Shown piece after piece: positions 47,882 to 57,457 of a stretch of DNA of 64,000 nucleotides. Origin of the DNA: Desulfobacteraceae bacterium. GTDB taxonomy: Bacteria > Desulfobacterota > Desulfobacteria > Desulfobacterales > Desulfobacteraceae. A program made the translations under genes and the position numbers. The stretch spans positions 186,001-250,000 of the forward strand of contig JADGFI010000003.1 in assembly GCA_016743945.1 (NCBI GenBank), in the 5' to 3' direction. Position 1 is the first letter of the stretch. The number at the start of each line of letters is the position of its first letter. The notes under the pieces were generated by a model. That model worked only from the letters and a program-made list of their open reading frames with translations. It did not search any database and was not told the DNA's origin.

Positions 47882-48541
47882 TTATGGTGTGAGGGGATGC
47901 CCCATGAGCAAACGGTTTTTAGGGGTTATGGTGTCTGGAATTTTTTGGGTGGTGATCACATATCCCTTTGATGCAAGCCCAAGGGCCCGGACCGTGTCAA
48001 TGGCCAGTGACCCATCCATCCAGTTGGAAAGGTTTCCCGTTGAACCGGTTTTTAAATTATGGCAGCAGGGCAAAACCGCCACCCGGGCACGGGCCTCAAC
48101 AGCCTTGTCAATCACCAGGTCGGTGAGACTGCCGCAGGCATGGGCAGAGACCACCAGGTCTCCTGGATAAATTTGAACCTCCTGGATACGCATTTGTCTG
48201 TAATGAATCCTGTTTTCAAGGCGGGGCCAGGTCTCCAACAGGGAGTGTGAAAGTGCACGGGCATTTTCAGGAATCTTTGTATCAATTGCCAGGGCCTGTG
48301 ATCCATTGTCCAGGATCAGCAATATATGGGCCAAAAGGCCATGGCCACAGGCAAGATCCACCACCCGGCCGCCTCGGTATTTACGCCGAATCCGCCTGGC
48401 TGTTTCCCAGGATTCATAGAGTTCTTTCCGGGGCAGGGTACCGGCACGGCAGACAGCCCCGGCAATCTTGTCAAACAGGCTCTCGGTCTTGAATAGGGCT
48501 GCATGCCGGGGCATCAGTCGATTTCTGCTGGATTTTTCCAT
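47882..48541 (-). CDS. Class I SAM-dependent methyltransferase-like protein
   Basis: GRVVDLACGHGLLAHILLIL, VVSAHACGSLTDLVIDKAV, AVLPCCH. Confidence 0.8.
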   Translation of the reverse strand: MEKSSRNRLMPRHAALFKTESLFDKIAGAVCRAGTLPRKELYESWETARRIRRKYRGGRVVDLACGHGLLAHILLILDNGSQALAIDTKIPENARALSHSLLETWPRLENRIHYRQMRIQEVQIYPGDLVVSAHACGSLTDLVIDKAVEARARVAVLPCCHNLKTGSTGNLSNWMDGSLAIDTVRALGLASKGYVITTQKIPDTITPKNRLLMGHPLTP

Positions 48542-48548
48542 TGACCCC

Positions 48549-48752
48549 TTAACCCTTTTGAAGGATGATTTCCTTGACCCGGCCCACTATCCCGGACTCA
48601 AGCCTGACCTTAATGCCATGGGGATGGGTCTTTGAGTTGGTGAGGATATCCTTTACCACTCCCCGGGTGAGCTGTCCGGTTCTCTGGTCTTGTTTCTGCA
48701 CAATATTTACGTCCAATCCTTTTCGGATATCGGCCCGTTTTTGTCCATCCAT
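48549..48752 (-). CDS. YwbE family protein
   Basis: RADIRKGLDVNIVQKQDQRTGQLTRGVVKDILTNSKTHPHGIKVRLESGIVGRVKEI. Confidence 0.9.
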   Translation of the reverse strand: MDGQKRADIRKGLDVNIVQKQDQRTGQLTRGVVKDILTNSKTHPHGIKVRLESGIVGRVKEIILQKG

Positions 48753-48976
48753 CTGTCTTGTTTCCTTGTGGTTGCTTCGTTAATATTTTTGTGGCCAACA
48801 CTTATGTGATTGTGCCAATATAACCACAAATTATGAGTTTGACAAATTTTGCTGCCCCCTGTTTTGCATTTGCCGGAATTTCATGTATAATATATTTTTT
48901 ACTCAAGGTCCGCAAAAAAAGTATTATGCTAATAAGTGGCGTGTCTTAAAATTGTGACGCCATGAGGGTATAAATA

Positions 48977-50593
48977 ATGAAAAAAATCCTAGGGCTGTTC
49001 TGGTTGTTGAGCAGTTGCCTTTTTATGGAAGCCTTTTATTTTAATCCCCCCTGCAAGGCGGCTCAATCAGGAGGGGTGCTCAGATTTGGCGTCCAGGTAT
49101 CTGCCATGGGAAATCTGGATCCCCATTTTGCAGCAGCCTCCCAGGACCGGGCCTTGGCAGATATGGTCTTTAACGGATTGCTGCGGTATGTTCCGGGAAA
49201 TGCGCCACAAATAGAACCGGACCTTGCAGTGGACATGCCTGATTTTAGGATGGAAAAAGGCAAACAGGTCTGGACAATAAACCTGCGCAAAGGCGTTTAC
49301 TTTCACCCGGGTCCTGCCACCCCGGCCCATGAGATGACAGCAGATGATGTCATTTTTTCCATCAAAAAATCAGCCGACAAAAAATTTTGTGCCTATGCCG
49401 GGGAATATGCCGGCATGGCTGTCAAAAAACGAGGTGATTATGGCCTGGAAATCACCCTTGAAAAACCAATTTCTTCCATTTTATTCTTTCCCAAATTAAC
49501 CAATTATGGCGGTGGTTTCATTGTCAGTAAACAGGCCGTTGAAACCATGGGATATGAACGTTTCAAATCCCACCCCATTGGTACCGGGCCCTTTGCCTTT
49601 CAAAAATTATTGCCCGGCCGGAAACTCAGTTTAAGGGCAAACAGTCAATATTTTCGAGGGATACCCAAACTTACCGGGGTTGAAATCCTGTTCATCCCCG
49701 GGTTGAAAGACCGGGAGGATGGGTTAAGGCAAGGCCGGCTGGATGTGATCACCGGGTCTGCTGAAAAGGGATGGATTGATGCCATGGAAAAAGAGAATTC
49801 CATCATCGTTGATACCCATGGCGTAGGGGAAGTGGGCACCCTTCATCTAAACACCCAGATGAAACCCACAGATGACATCCGGGTTCGAAGGGCCATTGCC
49901 TATGCCCTGAATCGGAATGGTTTCCTCTCCACCACAAGTCCCCTGCTATCAGGCCCTGTTTTTTCACCGGTACCTGCCCAATTTCTGCCCGGCGGATTAT
50001 CGAAAAAAGATGCCAGAATATTGAAGTTGGATTATCCCCAGGATTTGGGCAAGGCAAAAAAATTATTAATCGAGGCCGGGTATCCCCATGGATTTTCCCT
50101 GGATCTTATCACCTCGGAAAAGCGGGTGTATAAAAACTATTATTTTGTAATGAAAAATCAATTGGCCAAAATAGGGATCACCTGTAATATCACCATTGAC
50201 ACCCACGCCAATATGCACAAAAAAATCCGGAATCATCCCCAACCCCTTGTCATTTATCCGGCCTGGCGCCCCAATGCCGATGCGTATCTAACCCGGTTTT
50301 TTCACTCAGACGCCATTATTGTCAAAGGTTCCAGTCCTGACACCAATTTTTCCCATTATGACAAAATCGATAAACTCATTGAAGCTGCCCGGCTGACCAT
50401 TGACCCGGTTACCCAGGTGAATCTGTGGATTCAGACACAGATTCGAATTTTAGATGAGGTGGCGGCCTTTCCCATCATGTTTACCCGGCAGTGCTATGCC
50501 AGAAAAATTGATGTGGATTACGGTCATCGTCTGGTTTCCACCATGGCCCTTTATCCCCAGTTTACGGAAAACACATGTATAAAACACGAATGA
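48977..50593 (+). CDS. ABC-type peptide/nickel family 5 extracellular solute-binding protein
   Basis: Signal peptide, GGVLRFGVQVSAMGNLDPHFAAASQDRALADMVFNGLLRY, SBP_bac_5 layout. Confidence 0.9.
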   Translation: MKKILGLFWLLSSCLFMEAFYFNPPCKAAQSGGVLRFGVQVSAMGNLDPHFAAASQDRALADMVFNGLLRYVPGNAPQIEPDLAVDMPDFRMEKGKQVWTINLRKGVYFHPGPATPAHEMTADDVIFSIKKSADKKFCAYAGEYAGMAVKKRGDYGLEITLEKPISSILFFPKLTNYGGGFIVSKQAVETMGYERFKSHPIGTGPFAFQKLLPGRKLSLRANSQYFRGIPKLTGVEILFIPGLKDREDGLRQGRLDVITGSAEKGWIDAMEKENSIIVDTHGVGEVGTLHLNTQMKPTDDIRVRRAIAYALNRNGFLSTTSPLLSGPVFSPVPAQFLPGGLSKKDARILKLDYPQDLGKAKKLLIEAGYPHGFSLDLITSEKRVYKNYYFVMKNQLAKIGITCNITIDTHANMHKKIRNHPQPLVIYPAWRPNADAYLTRFFHSDAIIVKGSSPDTNFSHYDKIDKLIEAARLTIDPVTQVNLWIQTQIRILDEVAAFPIMFTRQCYARKIDVDYGHRLVSTMALYPQFTENTCIKHE

Positions 50594-50636
50594 ATTCTCC
50601 CTTCCTGCCCACAAATCACCCTAGAAAGGTTTTTCC

Positions 50637-52928
50637 ATGAATACCTACTCAAAAATATTGGTGACCACCCTGCCCCTGGTCCTTTTTTTCCTTTTTGCAA
50701 CCGTGGGAACCACCTATCATTTTTCCAAAAAGGCCTTGATTGATCTGGGGGGGACCTGGCTGGATACACGGTTGTCAGAAGCCCTGGACATCGCCGGAAC
50801 CCAGGAAAACATGCTTCATGAATATGGGCTTGAAAAAATTGCTGCCAGTATTGCAAAGGCAAAGCTGGATGCCGCAACGGAAATTTCTGTTATCGGAGTG
50901 GGAAAACAAGGATATATATTTGCCGTAGACAACAACGGCTCCATCATATTTCACCCCAATAAATATCTGGTTGACACGGATGTCAGTTCGAAAAAATGGT
51001 TTAAGCAACTAGGATCCAATGCCGGACGCCTGATCCTGAATATGGATGGAAAAAAAAGCCTGGCAAGGGTTAAAGCCTTCAAACAATGGAACTGGTTTAT
51101 TTTGGCGGTGGACCCCATGGAGGAGGTATACGGGACAGTCAATCGGATGACGCCCTACCTTGTTTATCTTGGTATTTTTGCCGCCATTATTATTTCCCTG
51201 GCCTTGATGATCTTGACCCGGCGCCTGACGCGTCCCCTTGAAGAACTGGTGCAAGGAGCTGAACAAATCGGGAAGGGAAATCTTGCCACCCGAATTCCCG
51301 TCCATGCCAAGGATGAATTCGGCCATCTGGCTAAGGAATTCAACCAGATGGCCTTCCGGCTCCAGGAAACTCTGACGGCCATGAAATACAGCGAGGAACA
51401 TTTTCGAGCCCTCATTGAAAATGCCAATGACCTTATCTGGATTGTGGATGCACAGGGTACGTTTACCTATGCGAGCCCATCCACCCAGCGAATATTAGGG
51501 TATTCACCGGAAGAGCTAATGGGTATAAATGCCTTTGATTTTGTTCACCCAGACGATAAAGAGACCCTTTTCCATCGATTTAATCTCAGAAGCAAATCCA
51601 CTGTCACGGCCCAGCCCACAGAACATCGTTTCAGGCATAAAGAAGCGTATTGGTGCACCCTGGAATCCATCAGCCAAAACCTTTTGAGACACCCGTCCAT
51701 AAAAGGGATGGTCATCAACTCCCGGAATATCAACAAGCGGAAACTGGCTGAGAAAGCCCTGAAACGATCCCACCAGGAACTTGAAAACCGGGTAGAAGAA
51801 AGAACCAGCGAACTTCTTGTCCTAAATAAAACACTGAACACTGAAATTTTGATACGAAAAGAAAAAGAACGCCAACTGGAAGAAGCCAACCAGGCAAAAA
51901 GCGATTTTCTGGCCAATGTGAGCCATGAAATCAGAACCCCGCTAAACTCCGTCATTGGATTCAGCGAACTGCTGTCCACAATGATCTGGGACAAGCAACA
52001 ATCCGGTTACCTGACTGCTATTACCAATTCCGGGAAAAACTTACTCAACCTGATCAATGGTATCCTGGATTTATCAAAAATGGAGGCAAAAAAACTTAAA
52101 CTTCATCGGATTCCGGTTTCCCTGGATATACTCTTCAATGAAATCCACCATCTGTTCAATATCAAGCTCCAGGAAAAATCCCTGGAATTTACTGCACAAA
52201 TTGATACCCGCCTTCCAAAATTTCTTTTCCTGGATGATCTGCGGTTTCGCCAAGTATTGATCAACCTCATTGACAACGCCATCAAATTCACCGATACCGG
52301 CCAGGTCCATATGATTGCTAAAGCCAAACCACCACACGCTAAGAAAGAAGGGGTCGTTCACCTTCTCGTTCAAATAGAAGACACCGGTATCGGGATCCAA
52401 CCGGACAAGACCGATATCATTTTTGAATCCTTTCAACAAGAATCCGCGGGCACCAGCCGGAAATTTGGCGGCACAGGTCTTGGACTATCCATCTGCAAAC
52501 AGCTGATAACCCTGATGGGGGGAAGCATATCCGTGACCAGCACCCCGGGAAAGGGGAGTCGGTTTGACCTTTCTTTGCCCGGGGTTGAAATCAGCCAGAC
52601 GCTGCCCGGCAAAAAAAACAAAAACCCTATCCTCCCCAACAAAATCAATTCCAACATTTTGAACAAAAACCTAACACCTGAAATAAAATCCCGATTAAGG
52701 AATCAGATTTTACCCCAGTTGCCAAAACTCCAGGAAGGCATGAAAATATCTGATATCCAAACAATAGCAAAAAAAATCATAACACTGGGCAACCAATACC
52801 AGATCACAGCATTTGAAGACTTCGGCAAGGAATTATTCCATCACACAGAATCCTTTGATATTGAAAGCATCCGTCTCGCCTTGAAACAACTCGCCAATGC
52901 CATGGAAAAACTGGGCCAGATCGATTAA
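50637..52928 (+). CDS. Cache-HAMP-PAS sensor histidine kinase with C-terminal helical extension
   Basis: HAMP, PAS, FLANVSHEIRTPLNSVIGFSELL, NLIDNAIKFTDTG, FGGTGLGLSICKQLI. Confidence 0.93.
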   Translation: MNTYSKILVTTLPLVLFFLFATVGTTYHFSKKALIDLGGTWLDTRLSEALDIAGTQENMLHEYGLEKIAASIAKAKLDAATEISVIGVGKQGYIFAVDNNGSIIFHPNKYLVDTDVSSKKWFKQLGSNAGRLILNMDGKKSLARVKAFKQWNWFILAVDPMEEVYGTVNRMTPYLVYLGIFAAIIISLALMILTRRLTRPLEELVQGAEQIGKGNLATRIPVHAKDEFGHLAKEFNQMAFRLQETLTAMKYSEEHFRALIENANDLIWIVDAQGTFTYASPSTQRILGYSPEELMGINAFDFVHPDDKETLFHRFNLRSKSTVTAQPTEHRFRHKEAYWCTLESISQNLLRHPSIKGMVINSRNINKRKLAEKALKRSHQELENRVEERTSELLVLNKTLNTEILIRKEKERQLEEANQAKSDFLANVSHEIRTPLNSVIGFSELLSTMIWDKQQSGYLTAITNSGKNLLNLINGILDLSKMEAKKLKLHRIPVSLDILFNEIHHLFNIKLQEKSLEFTAQIDTRLPKFLFLDDLRFRQVLINLIDNAIKFTDTGQVHMIAKAKPPHAKKEGVVHLLVQIEDTGIGIQPDKTDIIFESFQQESAGTSRKFGGTGLGLSICKQLITLMGGSISVTSTPGKGSRFDLSLPGVEISQTLPGKKNKNPILPNKINSNILNKNLTPEIKSRLRNQILPQLPKLQEGMKISDIQTIAKKIITLGNQYQITAFEDFGKELFHHTESFDIESIRLALKQLANAMEKLGQID

Positions 52929-52941
52929 GGGGCACAAGGTA

Positions 52942-53667
52942 TTATTGATTTTTTTTTTTAGGGAATAGACAGGACCTGATCCACCCCCACAGCGTATTTC
53001 CATCCAGGGACTCTCGTTCAGCGGTATTCAAAAGATGGGTCATTTGTTCGGTGTCTGAATACCGATCCTTCCGGGTAATGATCTCCTTGTCCGGGTCCAA
53101 TTTTTTTATAACCCTGGCAGGATTTCCAACAGCAACCACATTGGCAGGGATATCAGAGGTAACCACAGCCCCGGCACCAATAATGCTGTTTCGTCCAATG
53201 GTAACACCCTTGCATACAATGGCTGAATCCCCAATCCAGACATTTTCCTCCAGCACCACCCGACTCACTTCTTTAGGGGGCAGAGACCTGTCATAGATAC
53301 CGTGCCAGTCGGAATCGGTGATATAGGCATGGCTGGCAAGCATGCACGAATCCGCAATGGAAATACTGTTGGCGGCAGAGATCCTTACCCCCGGGGAAAT
53401 CAATACATGGTCACCAATGGTGATGCCGTCAATCCCCGGGCGATCCGACCAGACCGTCAGCCGTGTTTTTTTATCGGAACATCCCAAAAGGGTAATATGG
53501 CTTCCAATGCGCACGGGTCCGCCAAACACCTCAATATGCCAGGGCTTGACAATAAAAGAATGGGAACCTAACCCGGCAAGCTGGGGAGCCAGATAATGGC
53601 GGACATAAAAATCTTGAAACCGATACCAGGCTTTTTTAATATAAAAAGGTCTATTGTCTTTTATCAC
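52942..53667 (-). CDS. Hexapeptide-repeat acyltransferase (WbbJ-like)
   Basis: Left-handed beta-helix repeats: ITIGDHVLISPGVRISAANSISIADSCMLASHAYITDSD, SAIVCKGVTIGRNSIIGAGAVVTSDIPANVVAVGNPARVIK. Confidence 0.9.
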   Translation of the reverse strand: MIKDNRPFYIKKAWYRFQDFYVRHYLAPQLAGLGSHSFIVKPWHIEVFGGPVRIGSHITLLGCSDKKTRLTVWSDRPGIDGITIGDHVLISPGVRISAANSISIADSCMLASHAYITDSDWHGIYDRSLPPKEVSRVVLEENVWIGDSAIVCKGVTIGRNSIIGAGAVVTSDIPANVVAVGNPARVIKKLDPDKEIITRKDRYSDTEQMTHLLNTAERESLDGNTLWGWIRSCLFPKKKNQ

Positions 53668-54713
53668 TTGGGGAACCCCAGGTATTGATGGCCCTGCCAG
53701 GCGGAATGATCAAAGAGCCTTGCCGCCGGGGTCAAATGATACAGCGCATCCGCTGCCATGAGGGCAACTGCATTGGTCCAGGAAATTTTTTCCTCGGGCC
53801 AAACCACCATGTCGGGATAGGTATAGCCGCACCAGAATGTTTTGTCCGCATAAACCCGGTCCTGGATCCATGAAAAAACCAGTCGGGCTTTCTGGGTATT
53901 GCCCATGGCGTTCAGGGCAAGTACCAGCTCCGCTGTCTCTGCAATGGTCACCCAGGGCTGATCAGACACACATCTGGTCCCCTGACCTTCAATCATATAC
54001 TTATGCCAATACTTGTCAATACGGACCTGGGCTTTCTCTCCTTGAAGGGCTCCACTTAAAATGGGATAAAACCAGTACATGGAAAACCGAGATTTGCTGA
54101 CATTGTAGACATGGAGGTTTTCCTGGATAGAAGCGCCCAACCGCTCAAAGGCATGTTCCCAGTCTTTTTTTTCCCGGCCGAGCACAGCGGCAATGGAAAG
54201 AGCGCACTTAAGACTCATGAAAATGGAGCTGGCCCCTGCCAGCAGGGACATGGGATCGACCTTTCCCTCGGGACTTTTGGCCCAGTATATTTCTCCTGTG
54301 GCGGTTTGAAGACTTAAAGCAAAGGAGATCCCTCGTTCCAGGGCGGCCCAATATTGCTCAAGCAACAAGATATCACGGGTAATCAAATAGGAATGAAAAA
54401 GCCCCACCGCAATGTAACAGGCCATATGAGTTTCACAGGTTCTGTCTTCGGGTTCTCCGTCCACATAGGAAGAAAACCACGATCCATCCGGATTCTGATT
54501 TGCGTCCAGCCATTGAAAGGCCAATCTGGATTCCGGGTAACGTCCCCCGATATTCAGTCCCATTATGGATTCAACCAAATCCCAGGGATCGGTTTTCCCA
54601 TCAATATGCCAGGGGATGTCCCCGGAGCGTTTCTGAAGGTTTGCAATCATGCCTGCAACTGAGTCGATGTTCAGAACAGAAAACGGCCTTGCTTTTGCTG
54701 GTGTTTGGGACAT
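53664..54713 (-). CDS. Prenyltransferase/terpene-cyclase-like alpha/alpha-barrel protein
   Basis: ESRLAFQWLDANQNPDGSWFSSYVDGEPEDRTCETHMACYIAVGLF and repeated helical barrel pattern; overlaps the acyltransferase start by 4 bp. Confidence 0.65.
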   Translation of the reverse strand: MSQTPAKARPFSVLNIDSVAGMIANLQKRSGDIPWHIDGKTDPWDLVESIMGLNIGGRYPESRLAFQWLDANQNPDGSWFSSYVDGEPEDRTCETHMACYIAVGLFHSYLITRDILLLEQYWAALERGISFALSLQTATGEIYWAKSPEGKVDPMSLLAGASSIFMSLKCALSIAAVLGREKKDWEHAFERLGASIQENLHVYNVSKSRFSMYWFYPILSGALQGEKAQVRIDKYWHKYMIEGQGTRCVSDQPWVTIAETAELVLALNAMGNTQKARLVFSWIQDRVYADKTFWCGYTYPDMVVWPEEKISWTNAVALMAADALYHLTPAARLFDHSAWQGHQYLGFPK

Positions 54714-54806
54714 TGGCGTCTCTCCAGTTTAGTAATACCCTTTAAAGATTGAAGGGTACCGTATCAAATCTTAATTTTTAATTCAAGGAGCAAGAGGTTT
54801 TATTCA

Positions 54807-54824
54807 TGAATGATAATTCATTCA
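54807..54824. promoter_or_regulatory. FadR(TetR)-like operator candidate 1 upstream of fadBA
   Basis: TGAATGA-TAAT-TCATTCA perfect inverted repeat. Confidence 0.6.
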
Positions 54825-54979
54825 ATGTTTTTTTTGAATAAACAGAATTATCCCAAGATGTTTATATCCTGGGCTTTTCACCTAAATCTCTGAAATTGAA
54901 TGATATTTTATCCGGACTTCCCGGGAATTCCCTAAAATATTTTTCCTTGACAACCCCCTTGTTTTTCTGGTAATCAAAA

Positions 54980-54995
54980 ATGAATACTCATTCAT
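54980..54995. promoter_or_regulatory. FadR(TetR)-like operator candidate 2, just downstream of a candidate promoter (TTGACA at 54947)
   Basis: ATGAAT-ACTC-ATTCAT perfect inverted repeat. Confidence 0.6.
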
Positions 54996-55034
54996 AAGTG
55001 ATGTGATGCATACTCATAATAGTAGGAGGAAATC

Positions 55035-57443
55035 ATGGTAAGAAAAATCAGAAAGGCTGCAGTCATCGGGTCCGGAATCATGGGAGGTGGTATTGCTGCT
55101 CTTCTTGCCGGTGCCGGTGTAAATGTACTGCTCCTGGACATTGTCCCTTTTGACTTAAAAGATGAAGAAAAAGATGATGCCGCTGCCAGGAATAGACTTG
55201 TAAAAGCCGGTATGGATGCAGCACTGGCCTCAAGCCCCTCTTTATTTTTCAACAAAAAAGATGCGGCTCAGATTGCCATTGGCAACCTGGATGACGACAT
55301 TGAGAAATTGGCCCAATGTGACTGGATCATTGAGGTTGTGGTTGAAAACCTGGGAATCAAAAGAAACCTTTTTGAAAAGGTTGCAAAGGTAAAAAAAGCC
55401 GGTGCCATCGTTTCCACCAACACGTCTGGTATTCCCCTCAAAGATATCTGTGAGGGATTTTCCAAAGAGTTTAAAGAACATTTCATGGGCACCCATTTCT
55501 TTAACCCGGTCCGCTACATGCACCTGCTGGAATTGATTCCCGGGGCAGATACCCTTCCTGAAATCCTTAAATTTATCGCCGGTTTTGGTGAAAAAAATCT
55601 GGGCAAAGGAATTGTCTGGGCAAAGGATACCCCCAACTTTGTGGGCAATAGAATCGGTATCCAGGGTATTGGCGCCTGTATGAAATTCATGATGGAAGAT
55701 GATATGTCCATCCCTGAAGTAGATGCCCTTTTCGGCCCTGCCCTGGGGCGCCCCAAAACGGCCATATTCAAAACCACTGACCTGGTGGGCCTGGATACCA
55801 TGGCCCATGTGGCCAAGAACTCCTTTGAGCTGTGCCTGGATGACGAGCAGAGAGACTCCATGGATCTGCCGGATTTCATTAATAAAATGGTAGAAAAAAA
55901 CATGCTGGGTAACAAGACCCAGGGCGGTTTTTACAAAGCGGAACTGACACCTGAATGGAAAAAAATCCGCAAAGTCCTCAATATCAAAACCCTTGAATAT
56001 GAAGACCTTGTAAGACCCAGTTTTCCCTGTCTGGATGCGGCCAAAAAGAAAAGCAGCCTGACGGAAAAACTTGCCTGTGTTCTCAAGGGTGATGACCGTG
56101 GCGCCAAATTTGCCTGGCGCTGTGTGGTAAATGCCTTCCAGTATGCTGCCAACCGGGTGCCGGAAATCGCCGACACCATCGTTGAAATCGACAACTCCAT
56201 GAAATGGGGTTACAATTTTGAGATGGGTCCCTTTGAAGCATGGGACGCCTACGGCGTGGCCGAATCGGTTGAAAGAATGACCGCCGAAGGCCTGGATATC
56301 CCCGCCAATGTGCGAGCAATGCTGGATGCAGGCAACACCTGTTTTTACAAACTTGAAAACGGCGTCAAGTATTTTTATGACTTCGCAGCAAGTGATTACA
56401 AAGCGGTTCCCGTCTCCAAATCCATGGTCTCCATTGCGGCGGCAAAGGGCAACAACAAGACTGTTTTGTCGAATGCCTCGGCCAGTCTCGTGGATATTGG
56501 AGATGATGTTTTCTGCATCGAATTCCATACAAAAATGAATGCCTTGAATGCAGAGATCATCGATACCATTGGTGAAGCCCTTGCTTATGTGGACAAAAAC
56601 GGGGCAGGCCTTGTCATTGGAAATGAAGCCGGCGGCATGCCAGGCGCCTTTTCCGCCGGTGCGGATCTGTCCCAGGTTTCCAAGCTCTGCCATGACAAAA
56701 AATATGCGGAGATTGAAGCCTTCATCAAAAAAGGCCAGGATGGAATCCAGGCCACCAAGTATTCAGCCTTTCCTGTTGTGGCTGCCCCCTACGGTATGGT
56801 TCTGGGCGGTGGATGCGAAACCTGTCTGGGTGCCGACAGAATGGTGGCCCACTCAGAACTCTACATGGGACTTGTTGAAATCGGTGTGGGTCTCTTGCCT
56901 GCGGGCGGAGGCTGCATGAACCTGTGGAAAAAATATATCAATGCCCTTCCTGCCAAAACAGCCAAGGACATGGATCTGGCCAAACTTTTCATTCCCGCAT
57001 TCATGAAAGTTGCCATGGCGGCGGTTTCCATGTCAGCAGCCCAGGCCCAGGGCAATGGTTTCCTCGGACTGGCCGACCGGATCGTGTTTAACCGTGACAA
57101 CCTCATCGGTGAAGCCAAAAAAGAAGTCTTAAAAATGGTGGATGACGGATATGTTCCCCCGACCAAAAAACCTCTGATTGTTATGGGTAATGGCGGCCAA
57201 GGAATGGTAAATGCAGAAATTTACAATATGCTTAATGGAAAATTCATGAGCGAACACGATGCATTCCTTGCCAAACGAATTGCATTTGTTATGAGTGGAG
57301 GAGATGTAAAATCCGGCAGCGAAATAGATGAAGATGTCATCCTGAAACTTGAACGGGAAGCCTTTGTTGATTTCTGTAAAGAAGACTTGACCATTGCAAG
57401 GATCGACCACATGCTTAAAACCGGAAAACCGCTCAGAAACTAA
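55035..57443 (+). CDS. fadB: 3-hydroxyacyl-CoA dehydrogenase / enoyl-CoA hydratase fusion (FadB/FadJ-like)
   Basis: AAVIGSGIMGGGIAALLAGAGVNVLLLDI (NAD fold), THFFNPVRYMHLLELI, C-terminal crotonase-like VIGNEAGGMPGAFSAGADLSQ and VLGGGCETCLGADRMVAH. Confidence 0.95.
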   Translation: MVRKIRKAAVIGSGIMGGGIAALLAGAGVNVLLLDIVPFDLKDEEKDDAAARNRLVKAGMDAALASSPSLFFNKKDAAQIAIGNLDDDIEKLAQCDWIIEVVVENLGIKRNLFEKVAKVKKAGAIVSTNTSGIPLKDICEGFSKEFKEHFMGTHFFNPVRYMHLLELIPGADTLPEILKFIAGFGEKNLGKGIVWAKDTPNFVGNRIGIQGIGACMKFMMEDDMSIPEVDALFGPALGRPKTAIFKTTDLVGLDTMAHVAKNSFELCLDDEQRDSMDLPDFINKMVEKNMLGNKTQGGFYKAELTPEWKKIRKVLNIKTLEYEDLVRPSFPCLDAAKKKSSLTEKLACVLKGDDRGAKFAWRCVVNAFQYAANRVPEIADTIVEIDNSMKWGYNFEMGPFEAWDAYGVAESVERMTAEGLDIPANVRAMLDAGNTCFYKLENGVKYFYDFAASDYKAVPVSKSMVSIAAAKGNNKTVLSNASASLVDIGDDVFCIEFHTKMNALNAEIIDTIGEALAYVDKNGAGLVIGNEAGGMPGAFSAGADLSQVSKLCHDKKYAEIEAFIKKGQDGIQATKYSAFPVVAAPYGMVLGGGCETCLGADRMVAHSELYMGLVEIGVGLLPAGGGCMNLWKKYINALPAKTAKDMDLAKLFIPAFMKVAMAAVSMSAAQAQGNGFLGLADRIVFNRDNLIGEAKKEVLKMVDDGYVPPTKKPLIVMGNGGQGMVNAEIYNMLNGKFMSEHDAFLAKRIAFVMSGGDVKSGSEIDEDVILKLEREAFVDFCKEDLTIARIDHMLKTGKPLRN

Positions 57444-57457
57444 AGGAGGACGCAACA

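Noticed and set aside
55242-56693. 483-aa minus-strand ORF fully antisense to fadB
   Set aside because: The plus strand encodes a complete, motif-rich FadB; the antisense product shows no recognisable family and is rich in His/Gly/Phe as expected of shadow ORFs opposite GC-biased codons.
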